Shown: positions 54,458 through 63,443 of the stretch, piece after piece
Position numbering within the stretch: position 1 is the first letter of the stretch
Layout of the letters: every line of letters starts with the position of its first letter
DNA from: Pannonibacter tanglangensis
GTDB taxonomy: Bacteria; Pseudomonadota; Alphaproteobacteria; Rhizobiales; Stappiaceae
Length of the DNA stretch: 64,000 bases
Direction: 5' to 3' (one strand)
NCBI RefSeq assembly: GCF_009915685.1
Contig: NZ_JAABLP010000002.1
Made by a program: the position numbers and the translations under genes
Notes under the pieces: model-generated
The model's database searches: none
Told to the model about the DNA's origin: nothing
What the model saw: the letters and a program-made list of their open reading frames with translations, nothing else

Positions 54458-54895
54458 ATGCTCAAGGGAATAGATCCGCTGATCAGCGCGGAGTTGCTGA
54501 TGGTTCTGGCCGCGATGGGCCATGGCGACGAGATCGTCATCGTCGATGCCAACTTTCCCTCCGATTCGACTGCGAGGCACACGGTGCATGGCAGCGCGCT
54601 GCGGATGGACTGTTCGGCCGTGCGGGCGGTTGAGGCGGTCCTGAGCCTGTTGCCCATCGACACCTTTGGCGCCGATGATCCGGTGCAGACGATGCAGGTC
54701 GTGGGTGATCCCGCCGCGATCCCGGAGGTCGTGGCGGAGGCCCGGCCCCTGTTTGCCGCAGAACGGGCGGCCATGGGCTCGCTGGAGCGCTATGCCTTCT
54801 ACGAGCGGGCGAGGGACGCTTACGCGATCCTGCAGACGACGGAGCTCAGGCCCTACGGCAATTTCGTGATCCGCAAGGGCGTCATCTTCGGCTGA
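54458..54895 (+). CDS. fucU: RbsD/FucU-family sugar mutarotase (likely L-fucose mutarotase)
   Basis: This 145-aa protein matches FucU/RbsD: MLKGIDPLISAELLMVLAAMGHGDEIVIVDANFP near the start and YERARDAYAILQTTELRPYGN at the end (first motif given only in part). FucU speeds interconversion of the alpha and beta anomers of L-fucose, preparing it for the dehydrogenase. The catalytic His in GHGDEI and the Tyr and Asp of the family are kept. It sits at the head of the fucose region, 100 bp after marR, with a GGGGAGGCC site upstream. Confidence 0.9.
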   Translation: MLKGIDPLISAELLMVLAAMGHGDEIVIVDANFPSDSTARHTVHGSALRMDCSAVRAVEAVLSLLPIDTFGADDPVQTMQVVGDPAAIPEVVAEARPLFAAERAAMGSLERYAFYERARDAYAILQTTELRPYGNFVIRKGVIFG

Positions 54896-54963
54896 GACCG
54901 GCTTGCGCATCGGGCGCCCTGAGACCCGGTCGCCGGCCGGACCGCAATGACCTGGCGCGGGCG

Positions 54964-55728
54964 TCAGGACAAGGACAACTCCCGCGCCACGCCCCGGAGC
55001 CTCTGCAGGGCTTCCTCGACGCTGTCGCAGGCCTCTCCCGCCGGCCGGCCGAGATAGGGGCAGGTCAGGACGGCAATCGCATCGCCGTTCGGGTCCAGCA
55101 CCGGCACCGAAATGTCGAGGACGCCGATCAGCTGCCCGCTTTCGCCCATGCGATACCCCTGGCTGCGCACCCGGTCGAGTTCGCCGGCGAGTGCCTCCAG
55201 CCGTTGCAGGTCGCCGGGGCCGCTCAGGGCGCCCAGGGTTTCTGCCCGACGCTCGGGGCTCTGGAAGGCAAGCAAGGCGTGGCCAGATCCCGTGTCGAGC
55301 AGGTCCAGCCGGGCGCCGACGCGGACGCGGAACTCCCAGCTGTCCATCGGGCTGGCCTGGGCCACCACGACTGCGGCCGCCCGCTCGGGCACGACCAGAT
55401 GGCAAGACTGGCGGCTGTCGCGGGCAAAGACATCGAGCTTCGGCGTTGCCTGCGCGACCAGACGGCGCAGCGGCGGGTGCCGGTTGGCCAGCACGAACAG
55501 CTTCATCGACAGGAAGTAGCGGTCGCCGCCCGACGAACGGACCACATAGTCCCGCGCCACGAGCCGCTCCAGCATGCGGTAGATCTCGGAGGGACTGCGT
55601 CCCATGGCCTTGACGATCTCGGCCCGGGTCAGTCCGCTCGGCTGTTCCGACAAAAGCTCCAGAATGTCGAGGCCCTTGTCCAGCGCCGGGGCGCGGTACC
55701 GGTCGCCGTTTGCATCCATCTCGCTCAT
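54964..55728 (-). CDS. IclR-family transcriptional regulator of the fucose locus
   Basis: The 254-aa protein has an IclR winged helix (ALDKGLDILELLSEQPSGLT and MGRSPSEIYRMLERLVAR) and the effector domain (CHLVVPERAAAVVVAQ, TGSGHALLAFQ, GVLDISVPVLD). I choose the ATG at 55728; the open frame runs on into a 17-bp tandem repeat and gives a low-complexity leader. It is divergent from the fucose catabolic operon, 313 bp away, so it is probably its repressor. Confidence 0.9.
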   Translation of the reverse strand: MSEMDANGDRYRAPALDKGLDILELLSEQPSGLTRAEIVKAMGRSPSEIYRMLERLVARDYVVRSSGGDRYFLSMKLFVLANRHPPLRRLVAQATPKLDVFARDSRQSCHLVVPERAAAVVVAQASPMDSWEFRVRVGARLDLLDTGSGHALLAFQSPERRAETLGALSGPGDLQRLEALAGELDRVRSQGYRMGESGQLIGVLDISVPVLDPNGDAIAVLTCPYLGRPAGEACDSVEEALQRLRGVARELSLS

Positions 55729-55741
55729 GCCTGTCCTCCCC

Positions 55742-55809
55742 CGGACACCTGTCCTGCCCTGACACCTGTCCTGCCCGGACACCTGTCTTGCCCGGACACC
55801 TGTCTTGCC
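55742..55809. repeat. 17-bp tandem repeat, 4 units, upstream of IclR gene
   Basis: Four units of CGGACACCTGTCCTGCC (variants CTGACACCTGTCCTGCC and CGGACACCTGTCTTGCC) run end to end, with a partial fifth copy at 55730-55740. The array starts 13 bp upstream of the iclR start codon, so it occupies the expected leader of that gene. The words CTGACC/CCTGTCCTGCC also occur in the array at 26077, which likewise lies beside an IclR gene. Confidence 0.9.
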
Positions 55810-55911
55810 CCGGATCGCGCCGGGGCGATCCGGACTGCGGGATGCCCTGGCGGGCGCTTTGCGCCACCTCGGGTGCCTTGTCAAATTCTTCCGACTGAGA
55901 CTTGCATATCA

Positions 55912-55944
55912 GTTCACTTGTGAATAGTGTATTCGTATATGAAC
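55912..55944. promoter_or_regulatory. Palindromic operator candidate of the fucose operon
   Basis: TTCAC-TT-GTGAA (55913-55924) is a perfect palindrome and GTTCA (55912) is mirrored by TGAAC at 55940-55944. This AT-rich tract lies in the 313-bp gap between iclR and the dehydrogenase gene; the rest of that gap holds the tandem repeat and no gene that I can support. Reading by the IclR protein is inferred. Confidence 0.5.
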
Positions 55945-56041
55945 AGAACGCAACGGCAGGGCGCAACCGCCCGATCCGCTGCGGAACAAGGCGCGGGGCG
56001 GACCGGACCGGATCGCCCGAAGCGCTCGCGGGAGGAACGAC

Positions 56042-56794
56042 ATGCAGACGAGCGGGAGACGTCTGGCCGGACGGACGGTGCTTGTGACGGCGGCGGGGCA
56101 GGGCATGGGGCGGGCTGCAGCCATCGCCCTTGCTGCGGAAGGGGCCCGGGTGATCGCCACCGACCGCGATGCCGGGCTGCTGGCCGGGCTTGAGGGCGTT
56201 GACATCCGCCAGCTGGATGTCACGGATGCTGCGGCAATCGGTGCGATGGCCGCCGACGTCGGCGAGATCGACGGGCTGTTCAACTGTGCCGGCATCGTGC
56301 CCCACGGCACGATCCTCGACCTCACCGATGACCAGTGGCAGCAGGCCCTCGATGTCAATGTCACCTCGATGGTGCGCATGACCCGGGCGTTCCTGCCGGG
56401 CATGCTGAAGCGGGCCGAGATCACCGGCACGGCCTCGATCCTCAACATGTCGTCGATGGCCTCCTCCATCAAGGGCTTCATCAACCGCACGGCCTATGGC
56501 GCCACCAAGGCAGCCGTCATCGGCCTCACCAAGGCGGTCGCTGCCGACTTCGTGAAGCAGGGCCTTCGCTGCAACGCGCTGTGCCCGGGCACGGTCGACA
56601 CGCCGTCGCTGCGCGGGCGCATCGCTGCCGCCGCCGATCCGGTGCAGGCGGAGAAGGACTTCATTGCCCGTCAGCCCATGGGGCGTCTCGCCACGGTCGA
56701 CGACATCACGCCGCTGATCGTCTACCTGCTCAGCGATGAAAGCCGCTTCGTCACCGGCCAGGCGGTGTCGGTCGATGGCGGCGTGACGATCTGA
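56042..56794 (+). CDS. 2-keto-3-deoxy-L-fuconate dehydrogenase (SDR)
   Basis: The 250-aa SDR has the nucleotide site VTAAGQGMG (15-23), NCAG, catalytic S138, Y152 and K156 (YGATK), and the ending GQAVSVDGGVTI. The AAGQGMGR variant is typical of 2-keto-3-deoxy-L-fuconate dehydrogenases, which oxidise that acid to 2,4-diketo-3-deoxy-L-fuconate. The remaining steps of the pathway are encoded downstream. It is the first gene of the operon, behind a GGGAGG site, and divergent from iclR. Confidence 0.87.
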   Translation: MQTSGRRLAGRTVLVTAAGQGMGRAAAIALAAEGARVIATDRDAGLLAGLEGVDIRQLDVTDAAAIGAMAADVGEIDGLFNCAGIVPHGTILDLTDDQWQQALDVNVTSMVRMTRAFLPGMLKRAEITGTASILNMSSMASSIKGFINRTAYGATKAAVIGLTKAVAADFVKQGLRCNALCPGTVDTPSLRGRIAAAADPVQAEKDFIARQPMGRLATVDDITPLIVYLLSDESRFVTGQAVSVDGGVTI

Positions 56795-56853
56795 CCTGCG
56801 GCCGGCCGGCCGCAGCTCGAAAGGCATCGCATCACGCGGACGGGAGGCCGCTG

Positions 56854-57708
56854 ATGGAACGGATAGACGCACATTGCCATTTCTGGCAGCCCGCGCGGGG
56901 CGACTACGGCTGGCTGGACAGCGGCGGGCCGCAGCTTGACCCCCTTCGGCGCGAATTCCTGCCGCCGGATCTTGCCGTCCTCAACGGGATGCGGCGGGTC
57001 ATCGTGGTCCAGGCCGCGCCCAGCGAGGCCGAGACCCATTTCCTGCTCGGTCTGGCGCAGACGGCCCCCCAGATTGCCGGTGTCGTCGGCTGGGTCGATC
57101 TTGGCGAGCCGGAGGCGGCCGGCCGTCTGGCTGCGCTCGCCCGCAATCCGCGCTTCCGCGGCGTGCGCCCGATGCTGCAGGATCTCGCCGACCCCGACTG
57201 GATCGACACCGCACCGGCTCCCGACGCCATCCGGGCGCTCCAGAGCCTCGGCCTTGGCCTTGACGCCCTGGTGCGCACGCAGCATCTGCCGGCACTCTCG
57301 CGCTTTGTCGCCCGCTATCCGGACCTGCCGGTCGTCATCGACCATGCCGCCAAGCCGGACCTGTCGGAGGGCCTCGGCAACGCCTGGCTCGACCGCATGC
57401 GGGGCCTTGCCCGCGACAGCCGCAGCCACTGCAAGCTCTCCGGGCTCCTGACCGAGCTGGACCCGACCCGTCTCGCCTCGCCGGCACGGGCGGTCGAGGC
57501 CCTTCGCCCGGTCCTCGACCGGCTTCTCGACTGGTTCGGTCCGGCCCGGCTGATGTGGGGGTCCGACTGGCCGGTCCTCACGCTGGCGGCGGGGCATGAC
57601 GTCTGGGAGGCGGTGACGGAGGCTCTGCTGGCCGACCTGTCACCGCGGGATCGCGCGGCCATTCTGGGTGGCACGGCGCTGCGCTTCTACGGACTGGAGG
57701 CCGGGTAG
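56854..57708 (+). CDS. Amidohydrolase-family lactonase (L-fuconolactonase-like)
   Basis: This 284-aa metal hydrolase starts MERIDAHCHFWQ (H7 and H9 as metal ligands), has VVIDHAAKP in the middle and LMWGSDWPV near the end. It would open L-fucono-lactone to L-fuconate, the second step of the route. A GGGAGG ribosome site precedes the ATG at 56854. The stop is one base from the ABC ATPase start, so it is translationally linked to it. Confidence 0.88.
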   Translation: MERIDAHCHFWQPARGDYGWLDSGGPQLDPLRREFLPPDLAVLNGMRRVIVVQAAPSEAETHFLLGLAQTAPQIAGVVGWVDLGEPEAAGRLAALARNPRFRGVRPMLQDLADPDWIDTAPAPDAIRALQSLGLGLDALVRTQHLPALSRFVARYPDLPVVIDHAAKPDLSEGLGNAWLDRMRGLARDSRSHCKLSGLLTELDPTRLASPARAVEALRPVLDRLLDWFGPARLMWGSDWPVLTLAAGHDVWEAVTEALLADLSPRDRAAILGGTALRFYGLEAG

Positions 57709-57709
57709 G

Positions 57710-59242
57710 ATGCGTGACCTTGTCGTCATGGAACGGATCGAGAAGCGCTTTCCCGGCGTGCATGCGCTGAAGGGCGTCGGCTTCGACCTGCGCGCCGGCG
57801 AGGTCCATGCGCTGATGGGCGAAAACGGCGCCGGCAAGTCGACGCTCATGAAGATCCTGTCGGGCGTCTATCGCCCCGACAGCGGCCGCATCCTGGTCGA
57901 AGGCCGCGAGGTCGTGCTGCCGTCGCCCCGTGCCGCACAGGACCACGGCATCGGCATCATCCATCAGGAACTCGCCCTGATGAAGGATCTGACGGTCGCC
58001 CAGAACATCTTCATCGGCCGCGAGCCGCGCCTGTCCTTCGGCCGCATCGACGAGGCCCGGCAGACCCGTGAGGCGCGGGCGCTGTTTGACGCGCTCAACA
58101 TCGACATCGACCCGCGCCGGCCGGTCGAGGGGCTGTCGATTGCCCGCCAGCAGATGGTGGAGATCGCCAAGGCCCTGTCGGCCCGCTCGAAGGTCCTGAT
58201 CATGGACGAGCCGACAGCCGCCCTGACGGACGGGGAGATCGTGGATCTCTTCGCCATGATCGGGAAACTGAAGGCGGAGGGCGTCGGTATCGTCTACATC
58301 AGTCACAAGATGGACGAGATCAAGCGCATTTCCGACCGGGTGACGGTCATGCGCGACGGGGAACATGTCGGCACCGTCGCCGCCGGCGAAACGTCCATCC
58401 AGCGGATCATCGAGATGATGGTCGGACGGGCGCTCACCGAGGAAGGCGTCCGGGTGCCCGACCTGACTGCGGCCGAAACCGCCCTCGAGGTGGTGGGGCT
58501 GCGCCGCGGACGCGAGATCCGGGACGTCAGCTTCTCCCTCCGCAAGGGCGAGATCCTCGGCTTTGCCGGACTGATGGGCGCCGGGCGCACCGAAGTGGCC
58601 CGCGCCATCTTCGGCGCCGACCCCCGCGAGGCGGGCGAGATCCGCGTCAAGGGGCGCAAGGCTGACATCCGCTCGCCCGCCGATGCGGTGAAGGCCGGGA
58701 TCGGCTACCTGTCGGAGGACCGCAAGCACTTCGGCCTCGCGCTCGGGATGGACGTCACCGACAATGTCGCGCTGGCAAGCCTGCCGAAGTTTTCCCGCAG
58801 TGGCGGGCGGCTCGACGAGGAGGGAATGCGGCGCGTCGCGCGGGACTTCATCGCCCGGCTCGGCATCCGGACACCGTCCGAGCACCAGGAAGTCAGGCTC
58901 CTGTCCGGCGGCAACCAGCAGAAGGTCGTCATTGCCAAATGGCTGCTGCGTGACTGCGACATCCTCATCTTCGACGAACCGACGCGCGGCATCGATATCG
59001 GCGCCAAGTCGGAAATCTACCGCCTGCTTGCCGAACTCGCCGCCCAGGGCAAGGCGCTCATCGTCATCTCGTCGGAACTGCCCGAAGTGCTCAGGGTGTC
59101 CCACCGCATCGCCGTGATGTGCGAGGGCCGGCTGACGGGCTTCCTGCCCGGCGGGGCCGGCACCACCCAGGAACAGATCATGCAGCTGGCCACGGACCGG
59201 GGCGGTCCGGGCCGGGCGACGCGTCAGGAGGACCCCGCGTGA
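57710..59242 (+). CDS. Sugar ABC transporter ATP-binding protein, RbsA type
   Basis: This 510-aa ATPase has two nucleotide-binding halves. The first has Walker A GENGAGKST and LSIARQQMVEIAKAL with Walker B LIMDEPTAAL; the second has the degenerate P-loop GLMGAGRTEVARAI and a strong LLSGGNQQKVVIAKWL with LIFDEPTRGIDIG. This duplication is typical of RbsA, XylG and MglA. I use the ATG at 57710; an internal ATG at 57728 is possible. It imports the fucose for the catabolic genes around it. Confidence 0.95.
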   Translation: MRDLVVMERIEKRFPGVHALKGVGFDLRAGEVHALMGENGAGKSTLMKILSGVYRPDSGRILVEGREVVLPSPRAAQDHGIGIIHQELALMKDLTVAQNIFIGREPRLSFGRIDEARQTREARALFDALNIDIDPRRPVEGLSIARQQMVEIAKALSARSKVLIMDEPTAALTDGEIVDLFAMIGKLKAEGVGIVYISHKMDEIKRISDRVTVMRDGEHVGTVAAGETSIQRIIEMMVGRALTEEGVRVPDLTAAETALEVVGLRRGREIRDVSFSLRKGEILGFAGLMGAGRTEVARAIFGADPREAGEIRVKGRKADIRSPADAVKAGIGYLSEDRKHFGLALGMDVTDNVALASLPKFSRSGGRLDEEGMRRVARDFIARLGIRTPSEHQEVRLLSGGNQQKVVIAKWLLRDCDILIFDEPTRGIDIGAKSEIYRLLAELAAQGKALIVISSELPEVLRVSHRIAVMCEGRLTGFLPGGAGTTQEQIMQLATDRGGPGRATRQEDPA

Positions 59243-60258
59243 CCATGACCCCCGACCCCTCCGGCGCCCGTCCGGCGCCGGTCTCCCTTACTGCCGGAAG
59301 CCTCAGCGGCGGCGCGCAGCAGAAGCTGCTGGCCTTTGCCAGCCTCATCGTCCTCGTCATCGGCTTTTCCCTCGCCTCGCCGAACTTCTTCCAGGTCAGC
59401 AACATCATGGCGATCCTGCAGGCGACGTCGGTGAACGGCGTCCTGGCTGTTGCCGCAACAGCCGTGATCCTGACAGGGGGCATCGACCTGTCGATCGGCA
59501 CGCTGATGACCTTCTGCGCCGTCATCGCCGGCGTGGTGCTGACCTGGGCCGGATTGCCGCTGCCGCTCGGGCTGCTGGCTGCCATCGGGGCGGGTGCCCT
59601 TGTCGGCCTGGCCTCGGGAACCTTCGTGGCGCGCATGAAGATCCCGCCCTTCATCGCGACGCTTGGCATGATGCTGGTGCTGAAGGGCCTGTCGCTGATC
59701 ATCACCGGTGCCAAGCCGATCTACTTCAACGACACGCCGGGCTACACCGAGATCTCGCAGGGCTCGCTGATCGGACTGATCATTCCCGCCCTGCCGGTGC
59801 CCAATGGCGTGCTGGTCCTGTTTCTGGTTGCCGGCGGCATGGCCTTCGTGCTCTCGCGCACCGTGCTCGGGCGCTACACCTATGCGCTCGGCTCCAACGA
59901 GGAGGCGGTGCGGCTCTCCGGCGTCAACACGAATGCGTGGAAGATGGCCGTCTATGCGCTCGCCGGAGCCATCTGCGGCATCGCCGGCATCCTGATCTCC
60001 TCCCGCCTCAATTCGGCCCAGCCGGCCCTCGGGCTCGGCTACGAACTCGACGCCATCGCTGCCGTCGTCATCGGGGGCACGTCGCTGGCGGGCGGGCGGG
60101 GGACCGTGCTCGGCACCCTCATCGGCGCCCTGATCATTTCCGTCCTGACGAACGGCCTGCGCATCCTGTCGGTCGCCCCGGAATGGCAGACCGTGATCAC
60201 GGGCGCGATCATCATCCTGGCCGTCTATGCCGACCAGCTTCGCCGCCAACGCGGCTGA
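59239..60258 (+). CDS. Sugar ABC transporter permease, RbsC type
   Basis: This 339-aa permease has about ten helices. Typical signatures are AVILTGGIDLSIGTLMTF, MKIPPFIATLGMMLVLKGL and IGGTSLAGGRGTVLGTLIGA. The start is the GTG at 59239, overlapping the ATPase stop in GTGA; the ATG at 59245 is the alternative. A short proline-rich cytoplasmic leader precedes the first helix. Confidence 0.94.
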   Translation: MTMTPDPSGARPAPVSLTAGSLSGGAQQKLLAFASLIVLVIGFSLASPNFFQVSNIMAILQATSVNGVLAVAATAVILTGGIDLSIGTLMTFCAVIAGVVLTWAGLPLPLGLLAAIGAGALVGLASGTFVARMKIPPFIATLGMMLVLKGLSLIITGAKPIYFNDTPGYTEISQGSLIGLIIPALPVPNGVLVLFLVAGGMAFVLSRTVLGRYTYALGSNEEAVRLSGVNTNAWKMAVYALAGAICGIAGILISSRLNSAQPALGLGYELDAIAAVVIGGTSLAGGRGTVLGTLIGALIISVLTNGLRILSVAPEWQTVITGAIIILAVYADQLRRQRG

Positions 60259-60312
60259 GACACACAAGAAGGCCGAAGGGCCCGTCAACCCATGACTAGA
60301 GTGGAGGAAAGC

Positions 60313-61257
60313 ATGATTACCCGTCGCATGATCCTCGGCACGCTTGGTGCCGCCGCGCTGCTGGCCAGCACCGGCCTGTCGCTGGCGCAGGACAAGATGT
60401 ACATCCCGCTGGTGTCCAAGGGCTTCCAGCACCAGTTCTGGCAGGCCGTGAAGGCCGGGGCGGACAAGGCCGCTGCCGAGTTCGGCGTCGAGGTCACCTT
60501 CGAGGGACCGGACAACGAAACCATGGTCGACCGCCAGATCGACATGCTCTCTGCCGCGCTCGCCAAGAAGCCGGCGGCCATCGGCTTTGCCGCGCTCGAC
60601 AGCCAGGCCGCGATCCCGCTGCTGAAGCAGGCCGAGGCCGCCAAGATCCCGGTGATCGCCTTCGATTCAGGCGTCGACAGCGACATTCCCGTTGCCACCG
60701 CCGCGACCGACAACAAGGCGGCGGCCGCGCTCGCCGCCGAGCGGATGGCCGCGCTGATCGGCGACGAGGGCGAGGTGGCCCTCGTGGTTCACGACCAGAC
60801 CAGCCGCACCGGCATCGACCGCCGCGACGGCTTCGTCGAATGGATGGCTGCGAACCGGCCGAAGATCCAGATCGTTGCCATCGAGTATGGCGGCGGTGAC
60901 CATCTCAAGTCGACCGAGATCACCAAGGCCCTGCTGCAGGCCAACCCGAACCTCAAGGGCATCTTCGGTGCCAACGAGGGATCGGCTGTGGGGGTTGCCA
61001 ATGGCGTGCGGGAGATGGGCAAGTCCGTCGTCATCATCGGTTACGACTCCGGCGCTGCGCAGAAGCAGGCGATCCGTGATGGCCTGATGGCGGGTGCGAT
61101 CACCCAGAACCCGGTCGGCATCGGCTACGAGACCGTGAAGGCCGCCGTCATGGCCGCCAAGGGCGAGCCCGTCGTGCCGACCATCGACACCGGGTTCTAC
61201 TTCTACGACAAGTCCAACATCGACAGCCCCGAGATCGCGGCCGTCCTCTACGACTGA
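60313..61257 (+). CDS. Sugar ABC transporter substrate-binding protein, RbsB type
   Basis: This 314-aa periplasmic protein has a signal peptide (MITRRMILGTLGAAALLAST, cleaved near LSLAQ). Mature features are YIPLVSKGFQHQFWQAVKAG, NETMVDRQIDMLSAAL and KGIFGANEGSAVGVANG. The ATG at 60313 follows a GGAGGAAAGC site, better than the ATG at 60292. The sugar (L-fucose or a related 6-deoxyhexose) is inferred from the operon. Confidence 0.93.
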   Translation: MITRRMILGTLGAAALLASTGLSLAQDKMYIPLVSKGFQHQFWQAVKAGADKAAAEFGVEVTFEGPDNETMVDRQIDMLSAALAKKPAAIGFAALDSQAAIPLLKQAEAAKIPVIAFDSGVDSDIPVATAATDNKAAAALAAERMAALIGDEGEVALVVHDQTSRTGIDRRDGFVEWMAANRPKIQIVAIEYGGGDHLKSTEITKALLQANPNLKGIFGANEGSAVGVANGVREMGKSVVIIGYDSGAAQKQAIRDGLMAGAITQNPVGIGYETVKAAVMAAKGEPVVPTIDTGFYFYDKSNIDSPEIAAVLYD

Positions 61258-61314
61258 TCCTGACGCGGGGCCGGGCACGCGTCCGGTCCCGCGGTCCTTC
61301 CACGGAGATTTCCC

Positions 61315-62169
61315 ATGAAACTGCTGCGTTATGGCCCGGCTGGCCAGGAGCGTCCGGGCCTGCTGGATGGCGACGGCCGCGTGCGGGACCTGTCGGCCCA
61401 TGTCGACGACATTGCCGGTGCCGTCCTCCTGCCCGAGAGCCTTGCCCGGCTCGCCGCGCTCGATCCCGGCGCCCTGCCTCTCGTGTCCGGCACCCCGCAG
61501 GTCGACCTGCGGCTCGGGCCTTGCGTCGGCCGGATCGGCAAGTTCATCTGCATCGGGCTGAACTACGCCGATCACGCAGCCGAAACCGGGGCCGCCATCC
61601 CCGAGGAGCCGATCGTCTTCAACAAGTGGACCTCGGCGATCGTCGGTCCTGATGACGCGATCGAGATCCCCCGCGGTTCGCAGAAGACCGACTGGGAGGT
61701 CGAGCTCGGCGTCGTCATCGGCAAGGGCGGCAAGTACATCGAGGAGGCCGACGCGCTGTCGCATGTTGCCGGCTATTGCGTGATCAACGATGTCTCCGAG
61801 CGCGAGTACCAGATCGAGCGCGGCGGCACCTGGGACAAGGGCAAGGGCTGCGACACGTTCGGCCCCACGGGCCCCTGGCTGGTGACGCCGGACGAGATCG
61901 CCGATGTTTCCAGTCTGGCCATGTGGCTCGAGGTGGACGGCAAGCGCTACCAGGACGGGTCGACCGCCACCATGATCTTTGGCGTTGCCGAGATCGTGTC
62001 CTACCTCAGCCGCTTCATGTCGCTGCAGCCGGGCGACGTCATTTCCACCGGAACACCGCCGGGCGTCGGGCTGGGCCAGAAGCCGCCCGTCTATCTCAAG
62101 GGCGGCGAGACCATTCGCCTCGGCATCGCCGGGCTCGGCATCCAGACGCAGAAGGTTGTCCGTACATGA
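61315..62169 (+). CDS. Fumarylacetoacetate-hydrolase family protein (2,4-diketo-3-deoxy-L-fuconate hydrolase)
   Basis: This 284-aa enzyme has the FAH fold with GKFICIGLNYADHAAETG, then PIVFNKWTSAIVGPDD and GDVISTGTPPGVGLGQ. Members cleave C-C bonds of diketo acids. In the L-fucose route the enzyme splits 2,4-diketo-3-deoxy-L-fuconate into pyruvate and L-lactate. The stop overlaps the dehydratase start by 4 bp. The metal ligands, the Asp and Glu residues of the family, appear present in VELGVVIGKGG and nearby. Confidence 0.88.
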   Translation: MKLLRYGPAGQERPGLLDGDGRVRDLSAHVDDIAGAVLLPESLARLAALDPGALPLVSGTPQVDLRLGPCVGRIGKFICIGLNYADHAAETGAAIPEEPIVFNKWTSAIVGPDDAIEIPRGSQKTDWEVELGVVIGKGGKYIEEADALSHVAGYCVINDVSEREYQIERGGTWDKGKGCDTFGPTGPWLVTPDEIADVSSLAMWLEVDGKRYQDGSTATMIFGVAEIVSYLSRFMSLQPGDVISTGTPPGVGLGQKPPVYLKGGETIRLGIAGLGIQTQKVVRT

Positions 62170-63443
62170 CCAGGATCACGGGGCTCAGGACCGCAGACCT
62201 GCGGTTTCCGACCAGCCTGCATCTCGACGGGTCGGACGCGATGAATCCGGACCCGGACTATTCCGCCGCCTATGTGGTCCTCGAAACGGACGGGCCGCAC
62301 GAGGGGCACGGGCTTACCTTCACCATCGGCCGCGGCAACGAGATCTGCGTGGCCGCCATCGAGGCGCTCCGGCCGCTGGTGGTCGGGCTCGACATGGACT
62401 GGGTTGCCGCCGACATGGGGCGGTTCTGGCGCCACATGACCTCGGACAGCCAGCTGCGCTGGATCGGTCCCGACAAGGGGGCAATTCACCTGGCCACCGG
62501 AGCCGTCGTCAACGCGGTCTGGGACCTTTACGCCAAGATCGAGGGCAAGCCGGTCTGGGCGCTCGTTGCCGACATGAGCCCGGAAGAGCTCGTGCGCTGC
62601 ATCGACTTCCGCTACCTGACCGACTGCATCACCCCGGAATGGGCGCTGGAGTTCCTGACCCGGCAGGCGGAGGGCAAGGCCCGACGGCGGGCGATCCTCG
62701 AACGCGAGGGCTATCCCTGCTACACGACCTCGGCCGGATGGCTCGGCTACGATGACGAAAAACTGGCCCGGCTCTGCCGCGAGGCCGTCGATGCCGGCTT
62801 CCGCCACATCAAGATGAAGGTCGGGCGTGATCTACAGGATGACATCCGCCGGCTGACGATTGCGCGCGAAACGGTCGGTCCGGACATCAACCTGATGATC
62901 GACGCAAACCAGGTCTGGGAGGTCGATCAGGCCATCGACTGGGTCGGCAAGCTCGCCTTTGCCAGGCCCTGGTTCATCGAGGAACCGACCAGTCCGGATG
63001 ACATCGAGGGCCATCGCAAGATCCGCGAGGCCGTGGCCCCGATCCAGGTGGCAACCGGCGAGATGTGCCAGAACCGCATCATCTTCAAGCAGCTCATCAT
63101 GCGCGGGGCCATCGACGTGGTGCAGATCGACAGCTGCCGGCTCGGCGGCGTCAACGAGATCCTCGCCGTGATGCTGATGGCGGCCAGGCACGGGCTGAAG
63201 GTCTGTCCGCATGCGGGCGGCGTCGGCCTTTGCGAATATGTGCAGCACCTGTCGATGATCGACTATCTCTGCATCGCCGGCACCCGCGAGGGGCGCGTGA
63301 TCGAGTATGTCGATCACCTGCACGAGCATTTCCTCGATCCCTGCGTGATCCGGGATGCGGCCTACATGCCGCCCCTGCGCCCGGGCTTTTCGATTGAAAT
63401 GAAACCGTCCTCGATCGCGGCGCACCGCTTCGGAGGCAACTGA
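62166..63443 (+). CDS. L-fuconate dehydratase (enolase superfamily)
   Basis: This 425-aa enzyme dehydrates L-fuconate to 2-keto-3-deoxy-L-fuconate. The enolase-superfamily residues fall into place: K216-M-K218 (HIKMKVG), D246 and N248 (MIDANQ), E272 (IEEPTSPDD), E299 (ATGEM) and H349 (VCPHAGG). The spacing agrees with the Xanthomonas FucD enzyme (K220, D248, E274, E301, H351) shifted by two. The start at 62166 overlaps the FAH stop by 4 bp. The N-terminal capping domain is complete. Confidence 0.92.
   Translation: MTRITGLRTADLRFPTSLHLDGSDAMNPDPDYSAAYVVLETDGPHEGHGLTFTIGRGNEICVAAIEALRPLVVGLDMDWVAADMGRFWRHMTSDSQLRWIGPDKGAIHLATGAVVNAVWDLYAKIEGKPVWALVADMSPEELVRCIDFRYLTDCITPEWALEFLTRQAEGKARRRAILEREGYPCYTTSAGWLGYDDEKLARLCREAVDAGFRHIKMKVGRDLQDDIRRLTIARETVGPDINLMIDANQVWEVDQAIDWVGKLAFARPWFIEEPTSPDDIEGHRKIREAVAPIQVATGEMCQNRIIFKQLIMRGAIDVVQIDSCRLGGVNEILAVMLMAARHGLKVCPHAGGVGLCEYVQHLSMIDYLCIAGTREGRVIEYVDHLHEHFLDPCVIRDAAYMPPLRPGFSIEMKPSSIAAHRFGGN

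Noticed and set aside
55742..55809. The 17-bp array as a CRISPR or an iteron origin
   Set aside because: No spacers, no cas gene and no rep gene are present in the window.
54431..56872. An 813-codon minus-strand frame running through the fucU, iclR and SDR region
   Set aside because: It includes the tandem repeat and reads through several real genes in another frame; the IclR protein is the only supported product on that strand.
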